DNA of 64,000 nucleotides, from positions 124,001 through 188,000 of the forward strand of contig CABYXE010000001.1 of NCBI GenBank assembly GCA_902522825.1. The letters are read 5' to 3'. Under the pieces are notes generated by a model, which worked only from the letters and a program-made list of their open reading frames with translations, was not told where the DNA came from and ran no database searches. Position numbers and translations under genes: made by a program. Origin of the DNA: an uncultured SAR86 cluster bacterium (GTDB taxonomy: Bacteria > Pseudomonadota > Gammaproteobacteria > Magnimaribacterales > AG-339-G14). Positions 1 to 10,783 of this stretch are shown here, one piece after another (within the stretch, counting starts at the first letter, position 1; each line of letters opens with the position of its first letter).

Positions 1-1
1 T

Positions 2-409
2 GAGTTTACGGTAAATGGTGGGAAGAATTTAGCTCTTATGTTGGGGGTATCTAACACTGTTATAGGTTTGACTTTAATAGCTATTGGAACAAGCTTACCT
101 GAATTAGCCGCATCGTTTTCTGCCCTAAAGAGAAAAAAAGGAAATATGGTAATTGGAAATATAATTGGCTCTAATATTTTAAATTTAGTATTAATTTTTC
201 CTATTATTGGTTTCGCAACAAAAGTAATTCTAGATACTAAAATCTTTGAAAGAGATTTTTTATTGATGAGCCTCTTTACCGCAATATTTGTTATTTTTAT
301 TACACTTGGAGACAATCAAGGTAAAGTAAAAAAAATCCTTTACCCTTTCTTAGGAGTTATCTTAGTAATTTGGACTTTTTATTATCAAATGGGTCTTTTT
401 TTAAACTAA
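2..409 (+). CDS. Ca2+/Na+ antiporter (CaCA family), C-terminal part; ORF open to the left edge of the window
   Basis: Frame is open upstream of the ATG at 38 (EFTVNGGKNLALMLGVSNTVIGLTLIAIGTSLPELAAS); the motif 'GTSLPELAAS' is typical of the CaCA alpha-repeat. Confidence 0.85.
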   Translation, partial: EFTVNGGKNLALMLGVSNTVIGLTLIAIGTSLPELAASFSALKRKKGNMVIGNIIGSNILNLVLIFPIIGFATKVILDTKIFERDFLLMSLFTAIFVIFITLGDNQGKVKKILYPFLGVILVIWTFYYQMGLFLN

Positions 410-1774
410 CTTTTTCCAAGTAGTTTTAGAGCCTTCGTCTTCCAATACAATATCTAAAGAGAGTAGCTTTTCTCTGATTAAATCTGCTTTTTTAAAGTCT
501 TTCTTGAGTCTTGCTTGATTTCTCTCAGCAATCATTTTATCAATATTTTCTCTTGTTATGCCTTGGTCTAAATTTGCTTGGAAATATTCTTTGAAAGAAT
601 AATTAAAAATACCTAAAATTTTTCCTAAAGATTTTAAAGTATTGGAAAGTATTTCCTTTTCATTCTCATCTTCAGTTGAATTCAGATTTTGAGATGTTTT
701 TTGAAGTATTTTTAATGCCTGTGATGTGTTGAAATCATCTTTTAGTGCTTCTGTAAAAAGATCAAAAATCTTCCTATCAGTGTTAGTTGAATCAAATTTT
801 TCCGATTCCCTAATAGATTCATATAACTTGTCTAAAATATTTTTTGCTTCACTTATAGAATCTTCCGTGTAATTTATAGGCTTTCTATAATGAGAAAGTA
901 AAAAGAAAACTTTTAATACTTCTGGATGAAATTTTTTCAGTAATTCTCTGATAGTAAAATAATTACCTAAAGACTTAGACATTTTCTTCCCATCAACATT
1001 TAAAGGAGCCACGTGTATCCAATAATTAGCAAAGTCAGAATTATTGGCACATTCCGATTGAGCTATTTCATTTTCATGATGTGGAAATTTCAAATCTAAA
1101 CCTCCCCCATGAATATCAAAATTAGCTCCTAGATATTTATTGCTCATAGCAGAACATTCAATATGCCAGCCAGGTCTTCCTTTACCCCATTTTGAAGTCC
1201 AATATGGCTCTTCATTTGATTTTTTCCAAAGAACAAAATCATTAGGATTTTTTTTATCTTTATCAATTTCTACTCTGGAACCAGAATCTTGATCGCCTGG
1301 ATTTCTTTTAGATAGTTTTCCATACTCAGGAAACTTTTCTATATCAAAATAGACATCTGAATTTTCTCTTGAGTATGCAAAGTCGTTGGATTCAAGATTT
1401 TTAATCATATTTAAAATATCCTCGATGTGTTCCGATACTTTAGGCTCCAAATTAGGAGCTTGAATATTAAGAGCTTCAAAATCTTCGTTCATAGCCTTGA
1501 TAAATTTATTTGTTATTTCTTCGAAAGATACTCCCTCTTCTTTCGCTTTTTGAATAATTTTGTCATCTATATCTGTAATATTTCTAACGTAATTAACTTC
1601 AAAATTTAAAAACCTAAAAAAATTAACCATCAAATCGAAGCTGAAAAAAGTTCTAGCATGTCCTATATGACAAAAATCATAGATAGTCATTCCACAAACA
1701 TAAATATTAATTTTTCCTTTTTCTATAGGCTTAAATTCTTCTTTGAGACCTGATTGAGAATTAAAAATTTTCAT
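401..1774 (-). CDS. cysS: Cysteinyl-tRNA synthetase
   Basis: 457 aa; YVCGMTIYDFCHIGHART, GWHIECSAMS, KMSKSLGN motifs. Confidence 0.97.
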   Translation of the reverse strand: MKIFNSQSGLKEEFKPIEKGKINIYVCGMTIYDFCHIGHARTFFSFDLMVNFFRFLNFEVNYVRNITDIDDKIIQKAKEEGVSFEEITNKFIKAMNEDFEALNIQAPNLEPKVSEHIEDILNMIKNLESNDFAYSRENSDVYFDIEKFPEYGKLSKRNPGDQDSGSRVEIDKDKKNPNDFVLWKKSNEEPYWTSKWGKGRPGWHIECSAMSNKYLGANFDIHGGGLDLKFPHHENEIAQSECANNSDFANYWIHVAPLNVDGKKMSKSLGNYFTIRELLKKFHPEVLKVFFLLSHYRKPINYTEDSISEAKNILDKLYESIRESEKFDSTNTDRKIFDLFTEALKDDFNTSQALKILQKTSQNLNSTEDENEKEILSNTLKSLGKILGIFNYSFKEYFQANLDQGITRENIDKMIAERNQARLKKDFKKADLIREKLLSLDIVLEDEGSKTTWKKLV

Positions 1775-1812
1775 TTATCTAAATTATGTAAACCGTATTA
1801 TACTTCTTCATT

Positions 1813-2307
1813 ATGAATGAAATTATTATTTTAGCTTTAACTACTTCTTTAGGAAATTTCGAAATTGAACTTTATCCTGATCAAGCACCAGTAACGTCAG
1901 CAAACTTTTTAGAATATGCAGAAGAAGGTTTTTTTGAAAATGTCCTTTTTCATCGTGTCATTCCAGGTTTTGTAATTCAAGGTGGTGGTTTTGAAATTGG
2001 CATGGAGCAAAAGCCAACAAAAGATCCAATCATCAACGAAGCTGATAATGGATTGAAAAACGAAAAATATACTTTATCAATGGCAAGAACAAGCGAGCCT
2101 AATTCTGCTACTTCACAATTTTTTATAAATCTGTCTGATAACAAGTCTTTAGATTATCCTTCAATGGGTGGCTATGCAGTTTTTGGAAAAGTAATAAGTG
2201 GTCAAGAAGTTATCGATGAGATTGCAAAAGTAGATACTGCTAATGCTGGTTATCATCAGGATGTACCAATAGAAGATGTATATATTATTAGTGTAGAAAA
2301 AAAATAA
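1813..2307 (+). CDS. ppiB: Peptidyl-prolyl cis-trans isomerase (cyclophilin)
   Basis: 164 aa; FHRVIPGFVIQGG, SATSQFFINL, YAVFGKV motifs. Confidence 0.95.
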   Translation: MNEIIILALTTSLGNFEIELYPDQAPVTSANFLEYAEEGFFENVLFHRVIPGFVIQGGGFEIGMEQKPTKDPIINEADNGLKNEKYTLSMARTSEPNSATSQFFINLSDNKSLDYPSMGGYAVFGKVISGQEVIDEIAKVDTANAGYHQDVPIEDVYIISVEKK

Positions 2308-2310
2308 TAA

Positions 2311-3018
2311 ATGTCTGCGTGTTTAATTTCTGATTTACATTTGCAGGAACAAAGACCCAAATTAACAAAAGCGTTCAAAAACTTTCTTAATACTCATGCT
2401 TCTAGTTCTGAGTCTCTTTTTATTTTAGGAGATTTATTTGAGGTTTGGATTGGAGATGATTTTGAAAATGATTTTATTTTAGATATTAAGTCGGCATTAA
2501 AAAAATTCACTTCTTCAGGGAAAAAAGTCTATTTAATGCATGGAAATAGAGATTTTCTATTAGGAAAAAAATTCTGTAATGAAATTGGAGGATATCTAAT
2601 CGATGATCCAACAAAAATTAATATAAATAATTATGAAGTGGTTCTAATGCATGGTGATTCTCTTTGTATAGATGACTTGAATTACCAGTCCTTTAGAAAA
2701 GTAGTAAGGGATTCAAAATGGAAAAAAGATTTTTTACAAAAAGATATATCAGAAAGAATTGAGATTGCTAAAAATCTCAGAGATGTCAGTAAAATAGAAA
2801 ATAAAGATAAAGCTTTTGAAATTATGGATGTGAACATAATGGCAGTTAACGAAATTTTTCAAAAATTTAATAATGAAATTTTAATTCATGGTCATACCCA
2901 CAGACCTAACATTCATAATGAAAAGTATGGAACTAGATATGTTTTAGGTGATTGGGAAAAACAGTATCACTTTTTAAAAATTGATGATTCTATAGAGCTT
3001 ATTAAGGAAGAAATCTAA
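2311..3018 (+). CDS. lpxH: UDP-2,3-diacylglucosamine diphosphatase
   Basis: Metallophosphoesterase motifs SDLHL, GDLFEVWIGDD, MHGNRDFL, HGHTHRP; follows ppiB. Confidence 0.93.
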   Translation: MSACLISDLHLQEQRPKLTKAFKNFLNTHASSSESLFILGDLFEVWIGDDFENDFILDIKSALKKFTSSGKKVYLMHGNRDFLLGKKFCNEIGGYLIDDPTKININNYEVVLMHGDSLCIDDLNYQSFRKVVRDSKWKKDFLQKDISERIEIAKNLRDVSKIENKDKAFEIMDVNIMAVNEIFQKFNNEILIHGHTHRPNIHNEKYGTRYVLGDWEKQYHFLKIDDSIELIKEEI

Positions 3019-3021
3019 TAT

Positions 3022-3348
3022 CTACTTTGTATCTTCTTCTTTTACTTCATCAATAACTTTTTGCATCTCTCCGCTTTGATACATATCCATCATAATGTCA
3101 CTTCCGCCTATAAGCTCTCCATTAATATAAAGCTGGGGAAAAGTAGGCCAGTTGGATATTGATGGCAAAGTTTCTCTTATATCTTGGTTGGTAAGAATAT
3201 CAACAAAAGAGAACTCTTTTCCGCAAGCCATTAAAATTTGAGTTGCGCGTTGAGAGAATCCACACTGAGGTTTATCAGGTGAACCTTTCATAAATAATAA
3301 AATTGCATTATCAGAAATTTGTTTTTTTATTCTATCTTCAGTGCTCAT
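3022..3348 (-). CDS. grxD: Monothiol glutaredoxin (Grx4 family)
   Basis: MKGSPDKPQCGFSQRA with CGFS active site; WPTFPQLYINGELIGG. Confidence 0.95.
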   Translation of the reverse strand: MSTEDRIKKQISDNAILLFMKGSPDKPQCGFSQRATQILMACGKEFSFVDILTNQDIRETLPSISNWPTFPQLYINGELIGGSDIMMDMYQSGEMQKVIDEVKEEDTK

Positions 3349-4091
3349 TTTGGGTTAGTTAGTTTTATATACTCCTTTATAGTGTCACTTAAGCCAGAAA
3401 TCAAGGCTTCTGATACTAAAGCATGCCCTATTGATACTTCTTTAAATTTTCCTAAGCTTAAAAATTTTTCTATATTTAATAAACTTAAATCGTGGCCTGC
3501 ATTCAAATCTAGATTTATGCTTTTTGAAAAGCTGATAGCTTCTTTGTAATCATCTATTATTTTCAAATCATTATTTTTAAATGCTTTTGCAAAAGGGCCT
3601 GTATAAATCTCAACTCTATCTACTCCGATATTCTTTGCGGCTTCAATTTGATCAATATCATGATCGATAAACAAAACAGTTCTTATTCCTAATGATTTTA
3701 GTTGTTGAATGATTGGAATTAGTTTTTCTTTTTCCGACAAAACATTCCACCCGTGATCTGAAGTTAATTGGTTACTTGCATCTGGAACTAGAGTGCATTG
3801 GGTGGGAATAAAATTTTCTACTAAATTCAAAAACCCTGGATAATCACCTGTTCTTTTTTCAAATGGATTTCCCTCAATATTGAACTCTACTGATAGTTCC
3901 TTAGTAACTTTAGAAATTAATTCCAAGTCATCGGGACGTATATGTCTTAAATCTGGTCTTGGATGAACAGTAATTCCTTTAGCTCCATTTTCAATACAAA
4001 TTCTAGAGATGTTCTCTAAACATGGCACTTCACCTTTACGGGAATTTCTTATTAAGGCTATTTTATTTACGTTAACACTTAGGTTTGTCAT
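3345..4091 (-). CDS. pdxJ: Pyridoxine 5'-phosphate synthase
   Basis: LSVNVNKIALIRNSR, GITVHPRPDLRHI, NAGHDLSLLN motifs. Confidence 0.95.
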   Translation of the reverse strand: MTNLSVNVNKIALIRNSRKGEVPCLENISRICIENGAKGITVHPRPDLRHIRPDDLELISKVTKELSVEFNIEGNPFEKRTGDYPGFLNLVENFIPTQCTLVPDASNQLTSDHGWNVLSEKEKLIPIIQQLKSLGIRTVLFIDHDIDQIEAAKNIGVDRVEIYTGPFAKAFKNNDLKIIDDYKEAISFSKSINLDLNAGHDLSLLNIEKFLSLGKFKEVSIGHALVSEALISGLSDTIKEYIKLTNPK

Positions 4092-4846
4092 GTGAATAAT
4101 GATACTCCAGTTCCATCATAAACTAGCTTCAAACCAGCTAAAATTAAACAAAAATGACTAAGATTATAAAAGAAATCTTGGCTAACTCTAGTCGTCAAAT
4201 ACGCACCAAAGTAAACCCCTAAAGGAGCCAATGGGAGTAAAAACATAGAAATATATAAATTTTCTAAATTTATTTGACCAAAATAAGCGTAAGGCATTAA
4301 TTTAAATAGATTTAAAGATAAAAAAAATATTGCAGTAGTAGCGACATAGATTCTTCTATCTAAACGCATAGGTAGAAGATAAAAACTTATTGGTAGTCCG
4401 CCAGCATGAATTGAAAAACTTGTAAATCCTGAAAGAATCGACCAAAAACTACCTAATTTTCTAGATGAAGATATAGATATTTCTTTTAAAGAAGAAAGGA
4501 AATAATTTAATCCAAAACTAAGGGCTATTAACCCCAAAATGATTCTAAGAGAATCTTCAGAAAGATATTCAAAGGTAATTGTGCCGATAAGTATTCCTAA
4601 AAAAGAAAAAGGAATAATAAATTTTAAAATCTCTTTATTCCACAAACCTTTGAACCTATGCATTGTAATTAAATCCATAAATATTAACGGTATTACTAAG
4701 ATAGATAGTGCCTGAATTGGGGAAATGAAAAGAGACATCATGGGAATAGCAAGAATAGGCAAACCCATACCGAACCCAGCTTTACCCATCCCATGAACAA
4801 AGACAGACAGCAGAGCTACAACGTAAAATAATGGCTCTAAAACCAT
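4088..4846 (-). CDS. Sulfite exporter TauE/SafE family membrane protein
   Basis: Polytopic membrane protein of TauE type; its stop overlaps the pdxJ start (ATGA). Confidence 0.8.
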   Translation of the reverse strand: MVLEPLFYVVALLSVFVHGMGKAGFGMGLPILAIPMMSLFISPIQALSILVIPLIFMDLITMHRFKGLWNKEILKFIIPFSFLGILIGTITFEYLSEDSLRIILGLIALSFGLNYFLSSLKEISISSSRKLGSFWSILSGFTSFSIHAGGLPISFYLLPMRLDRRIYVATTAIFFLSLNLFKLMPYAYFGQINLENLYISMFLLPLAPLGVYFGAYLTTRVSQDFFYNLSHFCLILAGLKLVYDGTGVSLFT

Positions 4847-4848
4847 GT

Positions 4849-6036
4849 CTATAAGATGGAATAAAAAAGTTTAGTCAAATCATTTGCAGATTTGAATAAT
4901 TTTCCTGGAGGATGCATATAATTTTTAGTAAACCCAAATCCTATTTCTCTTCTTTTATCCGCAAATCCTACAGAACCTCCTACTCCAGAATGCCCAAATA
5001 AATCAGGATTTTGACCTAAAGGGGAATAAGGATTTTCTATCATAAACCCAAGTCCAAATTTAATTGGTAAATTAAGTAAAACAGTATCTGGACCTGCAGA
5101 CTGAATTTGCGTCGCATTATCAATTGTTTCTTTAGATAAAAAAGATCTTTCCTTTTTACTAATCAAAGTACTATAAAATTTAGAAATACCTTTTGCAGAA
5201 CCAAATCCATTAGCTGCTGGAATTTCAGCTTGCTTCCAAGAATCACTATTAACAGAATTTTTTTCAGCTTGCGTATTAAAAAATGCTTTTTTGAAATCAC
5301 TTTTATTTAACAATTCTATGACGGGTCTAAATCTTTTGGGAATTAACCAGGGTGGAGTTGATAATAAAACTTTGGTTAAAAAAGGGGACCTGATTTTAGA
5401 CATAACGATATCTGAAGTACGTTTTATTTCTTTTTCATTCAGCCCAAATATGAAGTCAATATCATAAGGTTCTGCAATATTTTTTTTAAAAAATTCTCCT
5501 ATGCTTCTTCCATCTACTCTTCTAACGATTTCACCAACCAAAAACCCAAAAGTTAAAGCATGATAGCTTTGAGCAGAACCTGGAGGATAAAATGGTTTTT
5601 GTTTTGATAATTTATTTATAAATAAATCCCAATTAGTCCATTCTTCATTACTTACTTTAAAATTTTTTTCAAAAGCAAACATCCCTGCTCTATGTGTTAA
5701 TAAATCAAAAATCTTAGTACTTTCTTTTCCATTATTTCCATATTCAGGCCAATAAAAAGAAACCTTTTCATTCAAATTAATTTTTTTTTCTTCAATAAGT
5801 TTTAAAATACAGGCAGAAGCCATAGCTTTAGAAACTGAAAATGTATTGCACAGAGTATCTTCTTCCCAGGGAGTTAACCTATTAGCATCTTTGAAGCCAC
5901 CCCAAAGATTGACGACTCTCTCTCCTTGAATTTCTATGGAAATAGCAGCGCCGAGTTCGAATCTTGAATCTATTGAGTTTTCAAAATATTCTTTTAATTT
6001 AATAAATTTTGGATCGCAATATCCGAATACGCTCAT
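4849..6036 (-). CDS. Serine hydrolase, class C beta-lactamase / EstB-like
   Basis: SVSKAMAS (SxxK), YHALTFGFL, FGHSGVGGSVGFAD. Confidence 0.85.
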   Translation of the reverse strand: MSVFGYCDPKFIKLKEYFENSIDSRFELGAAISIEIQGERVVNLWGGFKDANRLTPWEEDTLCNTFSVSKAMASACILKLIEEKKINLNEKVSFYWPEYGNNGKESTKIFDLLTHRAGMFAFEKNFKVSNEEWTNWDLFINKLSKQKPFYPPGSAQSYHALTFGFLVGEIVRRVDGRSIGEFFKKNIAEPYDIDFIFGLNEKEIKRTSDIVMSKIRSPFLTKVLLSTPPWLIPKRFRPVIELLNKSDFKKAFFNTQAEKNSVNSDSWKQAEIPAANGFGSAKGISKFYSTLISKKERSFLSKETIDNATQIQSAGPDTVLLNLPIKFGLGFMIENPYSPLGQNPDLFGHSGVGGSVGFADKRREIGFGFTKNYMHPPGKLFKSANDLTKLFYSIL

Positions 6037-6039
6037 AAA

Positions 6040-6921
6040 CTAGCTCTCTAGCAATCGAAGCACTAAATCTTTAAATTCTAAAGGCTTATCTAAAAATAGG
6101 TGATGCATAGCACCATCTATCCTATGAATGCTTTTTTCATCTATTTGTCCGACGTATTTCATATAATCAAGCACATCTGGTGTAAAAACTTGACTCAATT
6201 GACCGTATATTATTTCTAACGAAGTTGTTGGATTCATTAACATTTCATGTAAATCATTATATTTATACGTGTTTGAAATTTTTGGATCAGCTTTTAAAAC
6301 CCATCCTTGTTCATTTTTCCTATAGGAAGTCTTTGCAATATGCTCAACAACGTACTCTTGAGCACAAGGCTGAGGCGGCATTAATCTAAATCTTGATACG
6401 GCTGTATCTATTGAATCGGAGGCAATTTCCATTCTTGCCTTAGGTCTTCTAGATTTCATCATTTCAGCTTTTTCAGGAGGCAAAACTACCACTGAGTCTA
6501 ATAGAATAATTCTAGAAAAAAGGTCTGGAAAAATAGATGTACTAAACATAGCTATAGCTCCACCCATGCTATGAGCTAAACAAATTGGTTTATTACATTT
6601 CATATCATCTGTTACGGCTTTAATTTCCTTTGAATATATTTCTTGTGAATATTCTTCACGATGCTCACTTTCGCCCATGCCACTAAAATCTAAAGCTACA
6701 ACACAATATTTATCAGAGAAAAAAGGAGCAATATGACTCCACCAATAACTATGAGCATTAAATCCATGAAGCAATATAACTTTTGGCAAAGAATCATCTC
6801 CCCAAACAAAGTATTTTATTTTTTTATTTTCAACTTCTACATATTTAGCCTTAGGATTGATCTCGATATTATTTTTAAACCACTCAGGCTTTTCATTTAG
6901 CGGATTATTTCCGATTAACAT
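6040..6921 (-). CDS. Alpha/beta hydrolase
   Basis: VILLHGFNAHSYWW, AHSMGGAIA nucleophile elbow, C-terminal DGAMHHLFLDKP. Confidence 0.85.
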   Translation of the reverse strand: MLIGNNPLNEKPEWFKNNIEINPKAKYVEVENKKIKYFVWGDDSLPKVILLHGFNAHSYWWSHIAPFFSDKYCVVALDFSGMGESEHREEYSQEIYSKEIKAVTDDMKCNKPICLAHSMGGAIAMFSTSIFPDLFSRIILLDSVVVLPPEKAEMMKSRRPKARMEIASDSIDTAVSRFRLMPPQPCAQEYVVEHIAKTSYRKNEQGWVLKADPKISNTYKYNDLHEMLMNPTTSLEIIYGQLSQVFTPDVLDYMKYVGQIDEKSIHRIDGAMHHLFLDKPLEFKDLVLRLLES

Positions 6922-7646
6922 TAGTTTTCTCCATAAAAAAAGTTATATAAATTTCCTTTAATTTTTACATCGGGTGCACGGCTTAATGGTTTTCTTATCA
7001 ATTTTGAAATTTTTGACAAGACCATTGCTGAATTTGCGACTAGAACATAGTTCAATTCATTATCCACACTAAAATTTCCTTTCAATACATCTTGGTTGGG
7101 AGTGCTGTAAAAATCACCAATAAGCTTTTTATCTTTACAACCCAGAATTACTTCCATTTCGTTGGTCACTGCTTGATTTAATAGCCCTTTTCTATCTAAA
7201 TCTGCGAATAAATTTCCTGACGCTTCGTAACAGCCATCTATGTCAAATGTCATATTAATATTATTTCCGGAAAAAGCAGAAATTGAAGGTATTCTTTGTA
7301 GAAATCTTCTTGAACCTATCTCAAAGTTTACTTCTCTCAGATTTACCTGGCTGTCCATTAAAGAGCCAATAATATTCAATTTTCCTTCAATAGTGACTTC
7401 ATTGTCATCAAGGTAAAATTTTAAGTTTCTTAAATCAGTTTCGGTTGTAAGATTTCCAAGATATTCGTTTGCAAAACTTAAATCATTGATTTTTCCAGAC
7501 CAAATTGTTCCCTCAATTTTACCAAAAGTTATTTCTGGAAAATATTCAGAAAGAATTGGTTTTACAACTCTTAAAGGCAAGTTGGTAACGACTACGATTG
7601 ATGTAATTAAAATACTTGTGATAATAAAATAAATTAAATATTTCAT
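6921..7646 (-). CDS. gspN: Type II secretion system protein N
   Basis: N-terminal TM segment then 'FGKIEGTIWSGKINDL'; last gene of the gsp cluster. Confidence 0.8.
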   Translation of the reverse strand: MKYLIYFIITSILITSIVVVTNLPLRVVKPILSEYFPEITFGKIEGTIWSGKINDLSFANEYLGNLTTETDLRNLKFYLDDNEVTIEGKLNIIGSLMDSQVNLREVNFEIGSRRFLQRIPSISAFSGNNINMTFDIDGCYEASGNLFADLDRKGLLNQAVTNEMEVILGCKDKKLIGDFYSTPNQDVLKGNFSVDNELNYVLVANSAMVLSKISKLIRKPLSRAPDVKIKGNLYNFFYGEN

Positions 7647-7650
7647 AGTC

Positions 7651-8109
7651 TTAAGATTTAAAAGTTAATTGCGCGCTAACTGTGTCTTTAGAAATCCTTC
7701 TAATATTCATTTTAGTAATCTCAACGCCATTATTGTTAATTTCCAAAAGCCAATTAAATAAATTAATAAAATTAGACTCATTAATCCAAATAGATATTTC
7801 ACCATTTGATAGAGGAAGTGAACGATCAATACTGAGATTATTTTTACTTGCAGATGTATTTATCGAAGATACAAAATTATTTGAAAATCCTGATTTAAGA
7901 ATTATTTCTTGTTCGTCAATAGAAGTTAAAAACTCAATTCTGCTTATAGTTATTTCATTTTCTTTCTTTAAATTAATAATATTATTATTTAAAGAAAAAA
8001 TTAAAGAAATTAGAAAATAAGCACACAAAAAAATTAAAACTCCCAATATAGTTATTTGATTGAATCTTGATAACCTGAAGCTAAGGATATTTTTAAAGGT
8101 TTCTAACAT
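7651..8109 (-). CDS. gspM: Type II secretion system protein M
   Basis: Single N-terminal TM, small protein between gspL and gspN; mostly synteny. Confidence 0.7.
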   Translation of the reverse strand: MLETFKNILSFRLSRFNQITILGVLIFLCAYFLISLIFSLNNNIINLKKENEITISRIEFLTSIDEQEIILKSGFSNNFVSSINTSASKNNLSIDRSLPLSNGEISIWINESNFINLFNWLLEINNNGVEITKMNIRRISKDTVSAQLTFKS

Positions 8110-9229
8110 TTAGCTCCCCTAAGAGTAAATTATTTAATCGTCTTGAATTTCCAATAGATAGCTCTATACCTAGTGTAGACATAAGCTTAACTAATTTTTC
8201 CATTTGGGCATAATCTGTTGCCTCAACCTCAATAATTAAGTTATTTAAATCTGAATTTATTGAAACTAGACTTAAATCTTCCATTAAAGAAATTTCATTT
8301 GATAAAAGCCTAAGGGAGTCTAAATTCCTTTTTGAAAAGGAATTTAAATTAATCAAATTATTAACCTGAGAAATTAGATCATTTTTTATGATCTCATTAG
8401 GAAATTTGTCATTAAAAATCTCAGTAAGTTGATTTTTAAATTGATAACTTGAAATAGATAGCGAGCCAATTTGAATAAGACTAGATAATAGAAATATTGA
8501 ATAAATAGTAACTGCTGAAAAGATGTAAAATTTTAATTCTTTAGCTTTTTCAAGCCAATTGATCTTTGGCTCAAACTGTTTTTGTAAAAGATTAAAATCA
8601 TTTTTGATAGAAGGTAAATTTTCAAACCATAGTGAGTCAATATCTTGATGAATCTTAAATTTTAAAAAATCTATATTTTTTAAATCTTCTGGAATTTTTT
8701 TTAAACAATGACTTTCTATTATCTTATCGCTAAATTTCTCCTTTAGGAGAGAGATATACGATTTAAAAATATCCAAAGATCCTGACCAGTACCATTGATT
8801 TTTAATCGATAAAATTACCTTATCTTCAATTACTATTAAGGAATCTTTAGTAAATGAAGTTTCTATTGGATATAAAGAAGAAATCGAATAAAGATCTATA
8901 CCATTTATTAATTCTTTTAACTTCTGCTTTTCAGTTAATACTAATATTTCTTCTTTAGCATTTAAAAAATAATAATAATTATTTATGTCTTCTGCTAATT
9001 GATCTTGTATCAGAAAAGGAATGGCTTTCTTTTGATTGGCTAGATTAGTTTCAGGTAAATTTATTTTAAAAGAATTAAATAGGTCTGATATTAAAAATAT
9101 CTTCTTTCTATAATTAGAATAATTTTCTAAATCTTTTTCCTTAATTCTTTTTTTTTCTAAGCCATCTAAAAGAAAAAATATTTTTTCTTGTGTATAAAAA
9201 TTTAAAAAAATATAAATAGATTTACTCAT
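8093..9229 (-). CDS. gspL: Type II secretion system protein L
   Basis: Actin-like cytoplasmic domain then TM (FYIFSAVTIYSIFLLSSLIQIG); position in cluster. Confidence 0.75.
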   Translation of the reverse strand: MSKSIYIFLNFYTQEKIFFLLDGLEKKRIKEKDLENYSNYRKKIFLISDLFNSFKINLPETNLANQKKAIPFLIQDQLAEDINNYYYFLNAKEEILVLTEKQKLKELINGIDLYSISSLYPIETSFTKDSLIVIEDKVILSIKNQWYWSGSLDIFKSYISLLKEKFSDKIIESHCLKKIPEDLKNIDFLKFKIHQDIDSLWFENLPSIKNDFNLLQKQFEPKINWLEKAKELKFYIFSAVTIYSIFLLSSLIQIGSLSISSYQFKNQLTEIFNDKFPNEIIKNDLISQVNNLINLNSFSKRNLDSLRLLSNEISLMEDLSLVSINSDLNNLIIEVEATDYAQMEKLVKLMSTLGIELSIGNSRRLNNLLLGELNVRNL

Positions 9230-10218
9230 AACAAGCTACCTACTTTTCTTGTAATAATTCGCATACCTTCATTATCTTTTAATAATCTAGAATTCATTAT
9301 AAATGTGAATTCATCATATTTTATTTGCGTTTTTAAATTAAAATAAAATGGATCAACTGTTAATTTTTCTCTAGCAAATTTTGAAGTTACTACTCTTTTG
9401 ATTGCTTCATCATTAAAAAAATCATTCAAATCCTCGTAACCGTTCAATGGTCTATTTTCTAGGATATAAGTAGCTTCTTGATCAGAAAGTTTATTTTCAC
9501 TAAGAGCTATTAACAATTTTGGTTTAAGTGGAGAAATTGAATTTATGTTTATAGATTTTATATTGATAGGTAAAGCGCAAATATAAGGACTCATTTTTTT
9601 ATAGTCATCTTCTAATATACCTTTGACCTGCCTAATTTCTGTAATGCTTCGAAGATAACCATTAAAAGGTAAATAAGGAACTTTTAAGTTTGAATAATAA
9701 AAATCTTCAGCGCCGTTATAGTTATCAGGAAAATCATCGTAGTCAATCCAATCTATTAATGATGCTGAAATTATTTCTACCCTTTCATCTGGTATTTCTA
9801 AACTAATAAGTAAATTTTTAAAAAGTTTAAGCTCTTCTTTATTTAATATTTTTTTATTTATTTCTTTTTTGTTAGTGACTAAAAGGTTGAGATTAAAACA
9901 ATCACTTTTATCTTCAATTTGAGCTAGAACATTTCCTCTTTCTATTGGAATTTCTATAGGGCTATAAGGATCGTATCTATTAGTCATTAAAGATAAAGAT
10001 CTTCTTCTTTCTTCTGAACTTATAAAGTCCAGAGTGTAAGATTCCAAGCTTAATGCCAATAATAAAGATTGTTGGTTGCTGATATATCTTTTCTCTATCT
10101 CTGAAGTAAAAATTGTTAAATCAAATAATCTATAACCGATAATAGAGACAATAGAAGTAATAAAAAGTGATAAAAGAAGTGCAGCTCCTTTATTTAATTT
10201 TATGCTTTTCTTACGCAT
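9226..10218 (-). CDS. gspK: Type II secretion system minor pseudopilin K
   Basis: N-terminal TM (GAALLLSLFITSIVSIIGYRLF), 'DWIDYDD', 'NINSISPLKPKLLIALS'. Confidence 0.85.
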   Translation of the reverse strand: MRKKSIKLNKGAALLLSLFITSIVSIIGYRLFDLTIFTSEIEKRYISNQQSLLLALSLESYTLDFISSEERRRSLSLMTNRYDPYSPIEIPIERGNVLAQIEDKSDCFNLNLLVTNKKEINKKILNKEELKLFKNLLISLEIPDERVEIISASLIDWIDYDDFPDNYNGAEDFYYSNLKVPYLPFNGYLRSITEIRQVKGILEDDYKKMSPYICALPINIKSININSISPLKPKLLIALSENKLSDQEATYILENRPLNGYEDLNDFFNDEAIKRVVTSKFAREKLTVDPFYFNLKTQIKYDEFTFIMNSRLLKDNEGMRIITRKVGSLL

Positions 10219-10783
10219 TAGAAACTATAAAAATTTTATTAAAAAAACCTTCTTTTATTTTTATATTGAAATTGAGAAGTCTGGGGATATAGTCAAAGTC
10301 GTAAGGAGAAATAGAGTTTGTTAAGGGATCATTAATTTTTAATTCTGAAATATCAGAAATAAGTTTTAAAGCTTTATTTGAATATGGTGAATTTAAAAAA
10401 GTACTTGTATATCTGTTTAAGGTTCCATCTTCTAATACATACTTTATTTTTTGGAGAGACCCAATTTGTCCGGCTCCATCACTTGAAGAATATCTAACGA
10501 ACTCTAAAACACTTCCTTCTTGAACTAAATTAACTGCTAACAAGAAACTTCTTTTTTGAATTCCATATTTATTACGAATAGGTCTATCTGATAAATGAAT
10601 TAAATCATCTTTTATTATTTCTGAAGCAATTATAAGTTCCTTTAGATCTTCCGTTTTAGAGTTGACCTGAAAAAAAGAATTTGTTGATGATGATAAAAAA
10701 GATAAGGAAATTAAAGCTAAGAAACTAAAAATTAGTAGAACAATTAACATTTCTATTAATGAGTAACCTTTAATCATTTTCAT
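10211..10783 (-). CDS. gspJ: Type II secretion system minor pseudopilin J
   Basis: MKMIKGYSLIEMLIVLLIFSFLALI prepilin-like N-terminus; position. Confidence 0.85.
   Translation of the reverse strand: MKMIKGYSLIEMLIVLLIFSFLALISLSFLSSSTNSFFQVNSKTEDLKELIIASEIIKDDLIHLSDRPIRNKYGIQKRSFLLAVNLVQEGSVLEFVRYSSSDGAGQIGSLQKIKYVLEDGTLNRYTSTFLNSPYSNKALKLISDISELKINDPLTNSISPYDFDYIPRLLNFNIKIKEGFFNKIFIVSNA

Noticed and set aside
1427-1609. ORF on + strand (60 aa) antisense to cysS
   Set aside because: Low-complexity Phe/Ile-rich antisense frame inside a clear cysS; no independent coding signal.
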